Origin: Watersipora subatra | Lineage: Eukaryota > Bryozoa > Gymnolaemata > Cheilostomatida > Watersiporidae | DNA length: 64,000 nt | Direction: 5' to 3' | Assembly: GCF_963576615.1 (NCBI RefSeq) | Contig: NC_088714.1 | Coordinates: 6,612,670-6,676,669, forward strand | In this document: piece by piece, positions 25,112-46,449 of the stretch | Numbering within the stretch: position 1 is the stretch's first letter | Layout: the number at the start of each line of letters is the position of its first letter | Program-made: the position numbers and the translations under genes | The notes under the pieces: model-generated | What the model was told of the DNA's origin: nothing | The model's database searches: none | The model's input: the letters and a program-made list of their open reading frames with translations, nothing else

Positions 25112-26379
25112 TCCCACGACCAAACACGAGCGAAGCAAACATTTGGAAGCTTTATGATAAATGCATATGCGCACGCAACTCCCGAAAGATTATCCATCAA
25201 CGGCCATTACCAAACTCTTGTACAGCCATCCCATCAACAAATTTAACCATTGCTGTGTAGAGTCGTTTAAGTATAATAACGATACAAAACACATCTAAAA
25301 ATATTTAAATATGTTACCAAGTCTTTGAAAAGTTTCTGCAATATCATAAAACTAACCCATCTGATCGGATTATACATAAATAGACAGATTAATTTGGACT
25401 AAAATCGCGATAAAATCTTGACAAGCTTTTTTTAATCAAAATTAAGACCGGCCAACGAAACGTCGATAAGCCGGTGCGACACAAAGTAGAACCATTAGGT
25501 CGTGCGCATTGCACATTTCATCAGTCTATGGCATTGTCCAATTGCCAAAGGTTTCTGTAATTAATGTAGAAGTACTGAAAAGTTATCGTTCTTTTTTGCC
25601 GATTCTACCAGACTCTGAAATTTTGGACAATTATAATGAGTACTTTTGGTATTCAAACTGATGTCCAAAGCAGTGAAAGTAAAGGAAATGACGATGATAT
25701 TTTTCTAACGATTCTAACAATATTTAATTATAAGAATAATCATTCGGTTTTATAGGATTATTATAAGATATATAGTTATAATAATACTCATTCGAATTTA
25801 CAAAATCAAAGTATATAGTGACCAAGGTGTGCAATATGTTACTTTTATTATTTTTCTAAAGATTTTGTAGATGATACAGCGGCTGTGCCCAATATCGCGG
25901 TACTGCCAAGCCGTTTTTAATATCTGCAAAATTAAATAATAAGCCTACATTTTCTTATAGATATACATCTATTTCTATGACGACCAGCTAAAATCTGTTT
26001 AGATTTTTAGATTTAGCATAATTTTTTAGATGTAATTACAGAAATCTAGATAAATATCACAACTTCTTGATATTGATTGCTATGACCGATGATATACAGC
26101 CCCTCCCCTAGCCTGTGTATATTACACAGCAGCTTGCCATTTTACTCCTAACATTGCATTTCTCCTATTGCAGGGGAGAGATATAAACATATAATCTTTT
26201 CCTTAGATTATTTCTGTTTGTTGTATATAATAACACCCAGTACATTACAGCTACCATTGAAGTTTTCCTTTTGCACTGCAGTGCCATTTTCGCTGCTAAT
26301 GTTACATTTCTCAGCCGGCAGTAACTTTCTTTTTCTATTATCACTTTGGTTGTGGGCTGTATGACAGGAGAATTTCTAG
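25112..26379 (+). mobile_element. Non-autonomous Helitron/Helentron-like element (deleted copy)
   Basis: This segment and 50,390-52,254 are relatives. Both start TCCCACGACCAAAC[A/T]CGAGCG directly after a T and share ATGATAAATGCATATG, the TCTATGGCATTGT segment and GTGTATATTACACAGCAGCTTGC. Both end GGGCTGTATGACAGG followed by a TTTCTAG/TTTTTAG end before a T. TC at the left, CTAG at the right, no inverted repeats and no target duplication are the Helitron pattern; insertion between two T bases is more like Helentron/Helitron2. The coding part present in the other copy is missing here, so this copy is non-autonomous. Boundaries come from where similarity between the copies stops. Confidence 0.7.
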
Positions 26380-26584
26380 TTTAAATTAGCTTTCTCTTGT
26401 TTTTATAGATGCCATGTGCCCAATGCTTAAGGTTACCTAAATGTGCAAGTGTTTAGCAATTTATGAGTATAAAAAAGGGTTTTCAGGTTTCTTGAAATAA
26501 ATTGTTACAAGTCAAAGTTTTGTCAAGTATGGGCACTAAAGTATTCTTTAAGTAGAACTAAATTCTTTTTTATGTACCACCAGA

Positions 26585-26778
26585 GTCTTTTTTAAGTAGC
26601 ACTACAGTCTTTATTAAGTAGCATTAGAGTCTTTGTTACGTAGCACTAGAGTATTTGTTAAGTAGCAGTAGAGTAATTGTTAAGTAGCACTAGAGTCTAT
26701 GTTAAGTGGCACTATAGTATATGTTAAGTAGCAGTAGAGTATTTTTAAGTAGCACTAGAGTATTTGTTAAATGGCACT
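26585..26778. repeat. 22-bp minisatellite
   Basis: About nine tandem, imperfect copies of AAGTAGCACTAGAGTATTTG plus TT, with point variants and one short unit. Confidence 0.9.
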
Positions 26779-27578
26779 AACCTTTTAGGCAGCATATAAT
26801 AAATGTTCTAACTATTAAGTAAAATTGAACACAAAAAGTAATAACTTTAAAAAATATTTCATCAGATTTACTGTAAAATTTTTAAAATATATTTGCAGTG
26901 CAAATAAGATAGGAACTTTAAACACTCATGTATACACATGTGATATATACAGGTATACAGGTTTTACAAGTGATGAATGCAAAATAGTTGGTGATATAGT
27001 TTCATTTATGCACTGCATTGCTCATGACAATGAGATCACAAGATGCATTCCATTCTTTTGTTATATATAGGGTTTCCGTGACGACCTTGCAAGTGTTTGC
27101 TTATAACTTTGGAAATCATTGTTATGCTAATGTACATGTGACGGCGCTTTAGGCAACTGTTTTTGTATAACTAACCAAGCTGTGATTATTACTGAGCTGT
27201 GTAATGGACTGTGAGAAAACTTCAGGATTAATGTAAAGTGTTTCAACCCACATTAATGCACTCATTTGATGTTTTTCTAATGCGCAACAGTGACTCATCT
27301 TCAATGAACCGAGACCAGTCGTGCTATATCTACAAGCGTTTCTCCTGATCTCTTCAGTTAGCCACCATTGTGCCACTATAATCTTGATAAGAAAAGTTAG
27401 TCTTGTGTGCTTTATTTAAATTGATTCTCATTAAACACACTTTAATAAACAAGGTGAGAGAACCTTTAAAGTACAATATCAAACTGTTAACTAATATACA
27501 TGTATTTGAAACATTTAGTATAATAGTTGTCATTTTGACAAAATCATATTTTAATATGACCATATGATAATTTGCAGT

Positions 27579-27809
27579 ATGCCTTGGGTTAAGAAAACAT
27601 CAGTTCGAGACAACCAAATAAAAGTTGACCTCAGCAAATGCAAGAAGATGTTTCTTTACCCAAACAGCCAGAACGACTTGACAAGTGTCACTCAGGTGTG
27701 GGTCTACCAAGGAAGGGTCATTCGATCGGTTTCTGAAGAACAGAACAAGCTTCGACGTACTTCATCATCTTCATCCACAAGCAGCCGATCTTCAGTAAAG
27801 TCACCTTGA
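27579..27809 (+). CDS. Small-protein family member 4, 76 aa
   Basis: Near-duplicate of member 3, about 7.3 kb downstream on the same strand. The frame is open further upstream (27,564), but an acceptor ATAATTTGCAG ends at 27,577 and the conserved ATG is at 27,579, two bases into the exon, exactly as in member 3. Hand comparison of the two coding exons gives about 17 base differences in 231, nearly all at third positions, with two amino acid changes. Sequence just beyond the stop is no longer alignable. The same Cys-Lys-Lys-Met, QVWVYQGRVIR and Ser-rich tail are present. This indicates a functional duplicate under protein-level constraint. The upstream non-coding exon was not located. Function unknown. 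Confidence 0.88.
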   Translation: MPWVKKTSVRDNQIKVDLSKCKKMFLYPNSQNDLTSVTQVWVYQGRVIRSVSEEQNKLRRTSSSSSTSSRSSVKSP

Positions 27810-30800
27810 GAGATCTAAGATCTTGACGATGAAAGTGATGGAACAGAGGAGCTTTTGCTTATAGACCAGCTTCAACTCAGAAAGACAAATGAAGTTGAGC
27901 TGGTGCATGGTGATCAGCAGAATGATGAGAGAGATAAAAAAGGAGAGCTATAGCATGTTTTTCCTAGCATCACAGTATTACTTGTGTGAAAGATTTTTTG
28001 CAAAGCTCTGATACAGAATGTAATTGTGGCTTTTACCTTTTACCGTACTAAGCCATGGCTATTGTTAATCTAGATTTTAGCAAGCGTTTGAAATACATTT
28101 TTTGATAAATTAAATCTTTGTGTTTCTTACTAGACTTTCACATTAAACTGATTACAGGCATTGTGGCCAGAGCGTATGCTGCAATTGTGAATTGTTACTT
28201 TAGCTACTAAATTAATTGCTAAACTAATGCTCATTAATTGGAATATGCCACATAAGGGATGCAACATACACGTATGTCAGCAATGTCGAAACTTGTGGCT
28301 TTGCGCTATAAAACTCTAAATAGTTTCACACCAATTACATCAAACTAGTCTAAATACTGTAGAGTGAGGTTCTCACAAGATAATGTTGCTGTATTCTTAC
28401 ATATTTGACATATTGTTAAATTAAACTGAAAGGTAAAATCTCTGGCACAGCAAATTCAGCCAATACAGTTTCTACAGCACACATCTTGAGCTACTCAGAG
28501 TCTATGGAAAATCTTTTTATTGTACCAACCTGAAAACAATATAGGAAACCATAAACACCGAATCATTTGCTTCACTTATTTTGCCTTTTCTAGATCGGTA
28601 GTCAAAAATAAAATAGTAATTTTATTTTATGATGAGAACTAATTAATGCCTACTTTGTATGCCTCTAGGTAATGCATGCACAATGATAAGGTAGATTTTT
28701 ACTATCCCACGTAACATTAGTGTGAGCTAAGTATATCTTCATGACCATTGATCACCAAATTAGATAATCTGAGCTGATATTGCAACACACTAACTTTCAA
28801 CCATTCCCATGTCTGAGCTGCATAACTGTGGTTTTCTTATATATTAATTTACTTAAACTGTATTTTCATACACGTAGTTTATACTAAAACTAAAAATACT
28901 AACTCTGGGTTCAAGATGTACACCCGATGTGGCTAAGAAAGGCTATGACAGCATAATATGTAAGCCCTAAGGTACCATTATGTTAATGCCAAGAATCCTT
29001 ACTTGTCGCCTCAGTATATATGCCTAGGCAAACTGATTTTGATATACACATATTATTCTGTCCACTTTTGTATCTCGTATTTGACTGATGACACATATAT
29101 ATTTATTGGTACAAATCCTACTCTTTTACAAAGTTGAATGTCACCCTTTGGTTGCAATTTTTTTAACAATACATTGTTAAATATTACACGTACTTGTGAA
29201 ATGATATTTGATTTTAAAAAAATTATGTTTACATTGAACACTGTCTCATGTTATGCATCAGTTGATATTAAGTCAGAATATAAATTTTACACACCTTAGC
29301 TTTAACTTTGGCTTTAAAGATGAACTTGCATAACATTTAAGTAAATTCTAGTAGAGCATATTGACATTTTCTATCATTTACGATCGTCTTTTGATGCTTG
29401 CGGTAATCTGACTGCCAGGATGTTTCAAGATTAAAATCGACCAAACTTGATTGCAAGCAAAATTCTCAGAAAAAAACAACTTTCAAAATGACATTGCTAG
29501 TTGCCACCGTTGCTATAGCTGATTTAGGCTATTGCTTTCACGTTGCAGCGTTACGAATATCCTTTCTGTCAGTCTCTTTGTAACTACAGATGTCATAATT
29601 GAGCCTCTGCTTGATCTGAGCATTTTAATCACAATCGAGTTTTTTTCAGGTTCATTCTTAAAACATTCTTGCAGCCAGATCTTATCAAACATCCAAAACA
29701 TTTGCAAGTGATTGAAAAATACCGATACGTTCCGACAAATCAACTAAACTTCTGCACGTTCAACGTTAAGAAAAAAGACCCAGTAAGGGTGCCATTGCTA
29801 AACAGGTTAGCCAGCCATCATCCTAGCTTGCTCATATGCTAAACTGTATCGTGTTAACCGTTTAAATATGCTGGATACCAGATACCTTTAATTTAGCAGT
29901 TGCAAGCTACAAATAGTACATAATTTGTTCGCCTCAATACGGCTGAAGATCTTTAAAAACCTTTATTAATATGACTGCTAGTGAAGTAGAATTCAACACG
30001 CTAACCACATGACACTTTGGTAATTTAACATAAAACAATGGCTAGTATTCTAGTTTTACTTAAACATTTTGACAAATATTTGCTGTAATTGTGAATGACA
30101 CCGGGCATTGAATAAAATTAACGCATTATGTTAGCGCTAATAAACTGTACAATAGATCAGGTTTTGCAACCGACTACCAAAAAGAGTTTCATGGATTAAT
30201 TTGTTCGCTTTGTTACTTTATTATACAAAGATACAAAACATCCGTGCTGTAGCTATTCAAAGCGGATAAATAGGAAAGAAGAATAACAACGGCGGAGACC
30301 AGTGAATGCGATAAAATGAATGAATCATCATACCACAGTTTCAATCTTATATCAATTATATCTTATAATCAATGGCTTATACTCTCAGTGTTTGACAAAG
30401 AATTTATTGATAACATCAATAACCTCTCACACGATTCATCACATGTTCCTCTGGTAAGTGGGTTTGCAACATTGCTAACTTTTGAAGGACTTATTGTTCA
30501 ATTACAAAATATACTGTCCAGGTGCTGCGTATGAAATGTGTAGATAACAGTATCTGTGTACAAAATTGAAGAGAGATAATTCAATTTGTTTTACACTCTT
30601 GTGGGCCAAGAGCAGTCAAATGTTGTTAAAAAACATCTAAAAATATCCAAGATCTCTTATGTACTATTTACTTTAGATGCTAGTTAGATTAGTTTACATT
30701 TGAAAAATACATATTTTACTATCTTGCAATTGATTACCATTTTAGCAAGAAGGTTTCATGACAGAGAGTGGCCCATGCATGCCACGACATCAACTAATGA

Positions 30801-31385
30801 ATGCTTTTTTCAGAGTATGATATGATGAAACTAATGTAAATTAAAACTTCATTATCCAAATTACATTTTAGTAGTTGTACTTCCTATCAATATTAATGAC
30901 TGAATAATATTTTACAATTGTATTTGAGAGTACATCTAAGTTTGATCTAGAATATTAGATCTAGATCCAGGTATAATCGCCCGGCAAAAATAACCATAAA
31001 CTAGGAATTGAACTAGCGCATCTAATATATCATATGCATATTAATAGCATATTATGCTATTCATAGCTAATAGATTATTCACTGCAACCTTTTGGCTAAT
31101 GTGAACAAATGAATAATCTAAACTGCCTACGATATGTCTGGAGCAACGGTTGTCGGGGACAAGAGAGGCAGGTTTAAAGCCTGTGCCACAAGTCTGCTGC
31201 ATATAAGAAATCCGAGTTATGAAATTATAAGTGAGACCATTTTGTGCACGTACTATCTTTGGTTTACGAAAAATATGTTTCAATTATATGACTTTGAAGA
31301 TGACACTAACTCTCTAATCCACTTTCTCCCGAGCACTGGCATGTATTGTACAGAATGTTTTAACTCGCAAATAGAATAATCTATT
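27810..31385. other. Spacer after the small gene family
   Basis: An ATTAAA near 28,142 may end the gene-4 transcript. The frames at 29,053-31,379 show no domain or paired splice sites. No fifth copy of the small family was found here. Confidence 0.4.
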
Positions 31386-31390
31386 GAGAC

Positions 31391-31845
31391 TATAATCATA
31401 CACCTCTAAAAGAATTTCAGTTGCACATGTTCAACACCATCATACACCTCTAAAAGAATTTGAATTGCACATGTTCAACACCATCATACACCTCTAAAAG
31501 AATTTGAATTGCACATGTTCAACACCACCATACACCTCTAAAAGAATTTGAATTGCACATGTTCAACACCATCATACACCTCTAAAAGAATTTGAATTGC
31601 ACATGTTCAACACCATCATACACCTCTAAAAGAATTTGAATTACACATGTTCAACACCATCATACACCTATAAAAGAATTTGAATTGCACATGTTCAACA
31701 CCATCATACACCTCTAAACGAATTTAAATTGCACATGTTCAACACCATCATACACCTCTAAAAGAATTTGAATTGCACATGTTCAACACCATCATACACC
31801 TCTAAAAGAATTTGAATTGCACATGTTCAACACCATCATACACCA
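31391..31845. repeat. 44-bp minisatellite, about ten copies
   Basis: Very homogeneous tandem array of CATCATACACCTCTAAAAGA + ATTTGAATTGCACATGTTCA + ACAC; starts of CACCTCTAAA at 31,401, 31,445 and 31,489 confirm the 44-base period. Units differ by only one to a few bases, which suggests recent expansion. It is not a CRISPR: there are no unique spacers. Confidence 0.95.
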
Positions 31846-31849
31846 AAAG

Positions 31850-34420
31850 TTTATCATTACAATACATTATTGATTGTCTCACGATGTATTATGATATATT
31901 TTTTACTTGAGATGACCTCTTCTCTTTACTAGCTACTAGTGCCCTAGAAGACTCGAGTGGCGTGAGGGGTCATCAGGCGTGATAATAAACTATAAAGAAT
32001 AACTATAAGCACAATAATTATAGAATCCTGAATGCAACCGTTTGGTACATGTAGTAGCATGTCAGATAGCTACGCCAAATGCCCTGGGTGCAAATCTTGT
32101 GTAAAGCAATGTTGTTGCTCAGCCTTCAGTCTTCTTCTTATAGTAAATATTTAGCACATGAGTTAACTTTAACCTGGCTTATTTGTAAGGTTGAATTTAC
32201 CTGATGTACATGTGCATTGTATTATGTTTATGTACATGGTAGTCGGCAAAGCAAATAGACCTTCAAAGAAGATGTAGACAGCCGAGCTGTTGTTGGTCTT
32301 CGGGTATGAGTCATACATTTTATCTACAGTAAAAGACCACAATGGTAATATTATGGTCAATCTAGCACAAAGATATGAGCCAGATGTCTCACTAAGTTTA
32401 GTTGCTCTTATGAAATTTTAAAGTGAGCCAGAAAAGGTAATACAGTCATTTTGTTTAATACTGACAGTGAAACTCCTGAGAGCTCATATAACATACTTCA
32501 TTCAGTCAGTTTACAAATAGTCAGATTTGTTATAGAAACAGTAGTTTAAAAGGTAACATAAGAACTTTTTTGAACCTTTATAACTTTGCATCGTTACCAT
32601 TCTAAAAGATTTAATAGCAGTTCTCATCTTTTACAAATGTAGACTGCTGATATATCATCATATTGCAAGATCTGTTTACCTGACAAAGTTAAAAATAGTT
32701 GATTGCCTCAAGTTTGTTGAAAGCCAATGCTGATTAACAATTCTATTAAAGTATTTACTCAGTATAATGTCTGATTCACTATAGTCTTACAGAAATATCT
32801 GGCATACTCAAAACAGTTAAACAGTTTTAGTACATTCAAACTTCAAACATAAGAATATAATAGGTTTTAATATTTGCTTAGAGGTCAAAATTGTCATACT
32901 GAAATTATTGATATTATAGAGTGCATCGTCTTTTTTCAATTTTCTCTAGAGCCCTTAAACACAGATAAAAATATAGCACTTAAAACACGGATAAAATATA
33001 AGTGATGTATATAGCATAATACAAATGCATAGTATACACCTATCTAAGAACTAAATGTAAATGCTAAAATACATGTACGAAAAATGAATTAATAAAATAA
33101 TAATCAGCAGAAAGTATTTAGTGTTACCTTGGACACAAGTACACGACATTTAGACTCAGCATCACACAGGTTCTGTGGTAAAGCTTGTGCTAGAAATATG
33201 TGGTGAATACACCGAGATACACAGGTAATTAAACTATTTTAAGTTATATATTTGTTGCTTCTTTTATATTATGTTTTAATTTTTACCAGTTATTACCGTG
33301 TTATTATTTTTAAAAATTAAAAAATAGTCTATTATCTGTCAGAGAATTTTTTGGTAGAAGTAATCAAAACTTGAGGTTTGGCTATACTATGCTGCACATA
33401 TTCCTATCTCTTATTTAAACATTAGAGATGAGTTTTTTGGTTAGAAATTGTGATAAACAAAAGTACAAATGCTAGAAAATCATTAGGCTGGAGCCTTAGC
33501 TTATTCAACAGCACTGTAGATGGTAAACCACCAGTATGTTGAAAAGCGATTTTACTATCTCCTTAATAAATAGAAAAATGACAGAACCACCGTGCCTGTA
33601 TCTGGCAAGTTTGAACTTTTTGACATAGTAGTTGTCAACCCTTGTTGCGAAGTTGGACAACTCTTATAAGGATTAAATAGCAATGAACTGTGGAAACCAG
33701 TAGGTCTGCATCCCACTCAAAAAGATATCATAGCAAAAATGGTTGAATGTCTAGAATTCTACTGGCAAGCTTGGCCAATGCAGAAAGTTCAATAGATTAT
33801 TTATGCCTCCGGGAATAATTTGGAAAGCTAGTTTTCTACAATGGTTAAAGTGCTATAAGATCCAAAGACTATGATGCAGCACCTACATAAGGCTTACACT
33901 GTGCAATATTGCTCGTGTATTAATGATTCACTCCACAATTCATGTCTACTAATAGTGTCAGGCTTGACTGCAAACAAGCAACATGGTAGATGCCAATCTT
34001 AAACACATATTTTTGAGATGTGAAAACTGTACCGCTTTGCTTTCATGATGGTAAGTATAACATGGTGGTAAGTATTATAACACTCTTACAGGAAAAGTCT
34101 AATATGAAACAAATTGAATTGTAATTTTTTGTCTGGCTCTTAATCAAGCATTTAATGGACAGATTAAAAATTAAAAAACTGAAACAACAATGGAAGCAAA
34201 TCGTATATTATTTTTGAATTTTTCTTAACATAGTTCAAATATGCTCACACTGCACAATCATCAAGTTTCACAAATAGTTCTTGCAAAAAACAGAATAAAC
34301 ATTGTAATAACACTAAATAGTTTTATACATTGTAAGCATAACTGTTATTCTACAATACTGATCTATTGATAATTTGATTACAACTAATGAAAATACTTTA
34401 AAAAAAAGAACTTTGCTCTT
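31850..34420. other. Spacer between minisatellite and receptor-tail pseudogene
   Basis: AT-rich, with no exon I can support. Confidence 0.4.
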
Positions 34421-34424
34421 AGGT

Positions 34425-34670
34425 CCTATAAAAGTCATTTCCCACAACAATCAGATAAGTTTTTATTGGTCCAGCTAAGGTATAAGCCTCTTACATTAAA
34501 GGTTCCACAACTGGTGATTGGATTTCAGGTGCGACAGCGCTGTAATACATAGCACTGCCCTTTTCTCGGCTGAGGTGTACCTCACTTGCTGGTGCCGAGG
34601 TAGGGACTTCTGTTTTAACATACGAGCACTCTTCATCTTTGCTCGTTGAATTGTTTTGGTAGTTATAGTC
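34425..34670 (-). pseudogene. Degenerate duplicate of the WSC-receptor cytoplasmic tail
   Basis: The minus-strand frame reads SKDEECSYVKTEVPTSAPAS, then EVHLSREKGSAMYYSAVAPE, matching the last exon of the receptor gene at 36,899-37,295 almost residue for residue. A stop codon then interrupts where the intact gene has PMEEVYTLAGPIK. After the stop, the same frame continues EAYTLAGPIKTYLIVVGNDF to a second stop, aligning with the intact C-terminus. The block between CSYV and KTEV is shorter than in the parent, and no membrane or WSC exon accompanies it. It is either a local tandem partial duplication or the last exon of a lost paralogue. A truncated protein cannot be excluded. Confidence 0.85.
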
Positions 34671-36898
34671 TTTTATGTTCATATTTAGTAGCATAATAAT
34701 TAAACATTTTGAATCAACTCTGCTATATGTCTTTCTGATGGACACCATTGATGTATTTTTGCCACTTTTAATTCATTGGGCTATTACTTAACATATTTGC
34801 TCTGATAATCAACCAAGCCACAGACCACCAATCACCAATTTCATCTGCCTCACTGTCGTTACTAAATTTCTAAATACTTATGTACAGATTCAGATGTATA
34901 TCAACTGTAAAAAGTATCACATAGCTCTAACTGTCAGTACATCATGAATGATGTTGAAGCAAATGTAACTTTGTTCATATCAACCCGGGTTCAATTAACC
35001 AATTTCTGTTGTTCCTACACAGTGTTGAAATTATAAAAACAGAACTGAATCAACCTCAGAACAGCAACTCTAGCTTTCAAAGAAGCATTAATAAGTAACA
35101 AGTACTCAGCAGAGTCAAGTACTTTTTCAAACTTTGTTTTCATGGTTTGTAAGTCACGTAGCCCTTTGCTATGATATCAACAAAAGTTCTAGCCATTTAT
35201 AAATATTCTTTCACAAAAAAAATTCAAAGTTAGGTAGACAAAAAGCATAATTCTCTGCGCAAACATAATTCTTAATTTGTTGATGCATTTTGAAACACCT
35301 CTTTGGGTATTTTGAATTGGTTTGCTACAAAATCGAAACGGTATTTGAGTTGCACATTAATAGTTGCAAATCTGATCAATTCGGACACATTTGAAAAATA
35401 ATGTTTTTAAATAAATGCTTACTAGTACATTGACAGTCCTGTGGGCCATTAGATATTTTCACATGTAATAGCTATGTGCACAATTATTCTTAGATTTGCA
35501 CAAGTGGTCGAGTAGCACAGATGATAGAGCTTGATCGGAGTCTGAATACCTGGTTTAATTCTCCTGCAGTACAATCTTCTTTCTTACGCTCTCAACATGG
35601 CTTTGAGCAGACGATCGGTTGTGGTTCTTATAATAGTAAAAGCTGTAGCATAATAAATGTTATAGCTATACTAACATATCCAAATTTAACAATATCTTTT
35701 GTTCTGTTTTCCTAAATTGTCAAAGTAGATCAAACATTATTCTTTGAAATTTTATACTACATTCTCTAGTAGCGCTTAGCAGTGCTAGATTGTAAAAATG
35801 AGTGACCCTAAGCATCGTTAGTCGGCGCAGTCTTTCTGCGCTATCAGCTATTCAATTGATCTTCATGAGAAATTGTTACATCTATAAGAGCCGGTCTGCA
35901 CCGTAACCGCTTAGCTGAAAACTTGAGTGTTATTAAGTAATCTTAAGTATGTAGTTGAAGTTTGGATAGACTTCTAGGACTTGATAAGGCTGTCTCAGAG
36001 TTTTATGCTCAAAGGGTGCTTGACGCCGCATGTGTGCTTTAATATAGGATAGCATTTCAGAACTTTTACTAATATATTCTTTATTCTATGCATAGCAATG
36101 CAGTAAGTTTCTTGACAATAAATTTAATAAGCAGATTTAAACTTACTGTAAAACATACGCTGAGTTTCGGTGGAATACTGCCAAGAATTACATCATGATT
36201 ATACAGCGATAATCTAAATAGCGGTTATGAAAGAAGGTCAAACCTATGTGATGAGTTAGGGAATATACTAAGAAATGCTGGTAAATTTGATACAGTAATA
36301 CCTTATTTCTTTTGCGGGTGATCAGCACTTGGCTCCTCAAATAAAAAAATGTGCAAAATGGTAAGTAATAAACCTATCTTCTATAAAACCACTTTTTCTT
36401 TAATTTTAAGCATTTCCTTAAGTTTAATATAGACAGTTTTGAGGGTCATGGTCATTCAAGATGGATGACAAGATTGGTTTTACATGTGCATATCATTTTG
36501 TATTTAAAATAACTGTAACAAGAAAATAGCAAACTGTGATAACCGGTATCACATTCTTGCTCACAAAAGTATCTCATTGTGCCAGAATATAAAAGAGAGT
36601 TATGTGCTTTAATTTTAAATTTTTTCAACAAATATTTTTACCGCGCAAATTACTTGAGCCCAGAGAGCTGAACTGCGAATCAATAATGATTACTGTACCT
36701 TTATATAGGTGCTAAGATGCTGCACTTCTTGTGCTTATGATAAACAGTAGCATAAGCCTGTACTTTAATTTGTTACGCACTTTTATACTACACTTTAGTC
36801 ATTTAAATTAAAAAAAAGGAGAAAGACTACCATAAATCGGATATTGATACTTTGATTACAGCTGAAGAATCAAAAAATTAAAAAAATTGATTTCGCTC
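34671..36898. other. Spacer downstream of the WSC receptor gene
   Basis: Holds the presumed 3' UTR of the receptor at its right end and a tRNA-like segment near 35,505-35,575 (GTGGTCGAGTAGCACAGATG, then GGTTTAATTC). No coding exon is supported. Confidence 0.4.

Positions 36899-46449
<9,551 letters not shown>

Noticed and set aside
31391..31845. CRISPR array
   Set aside because: Units are contiguous 44-bp repeats with no unique spacers, and the DNA is eukaryotic.
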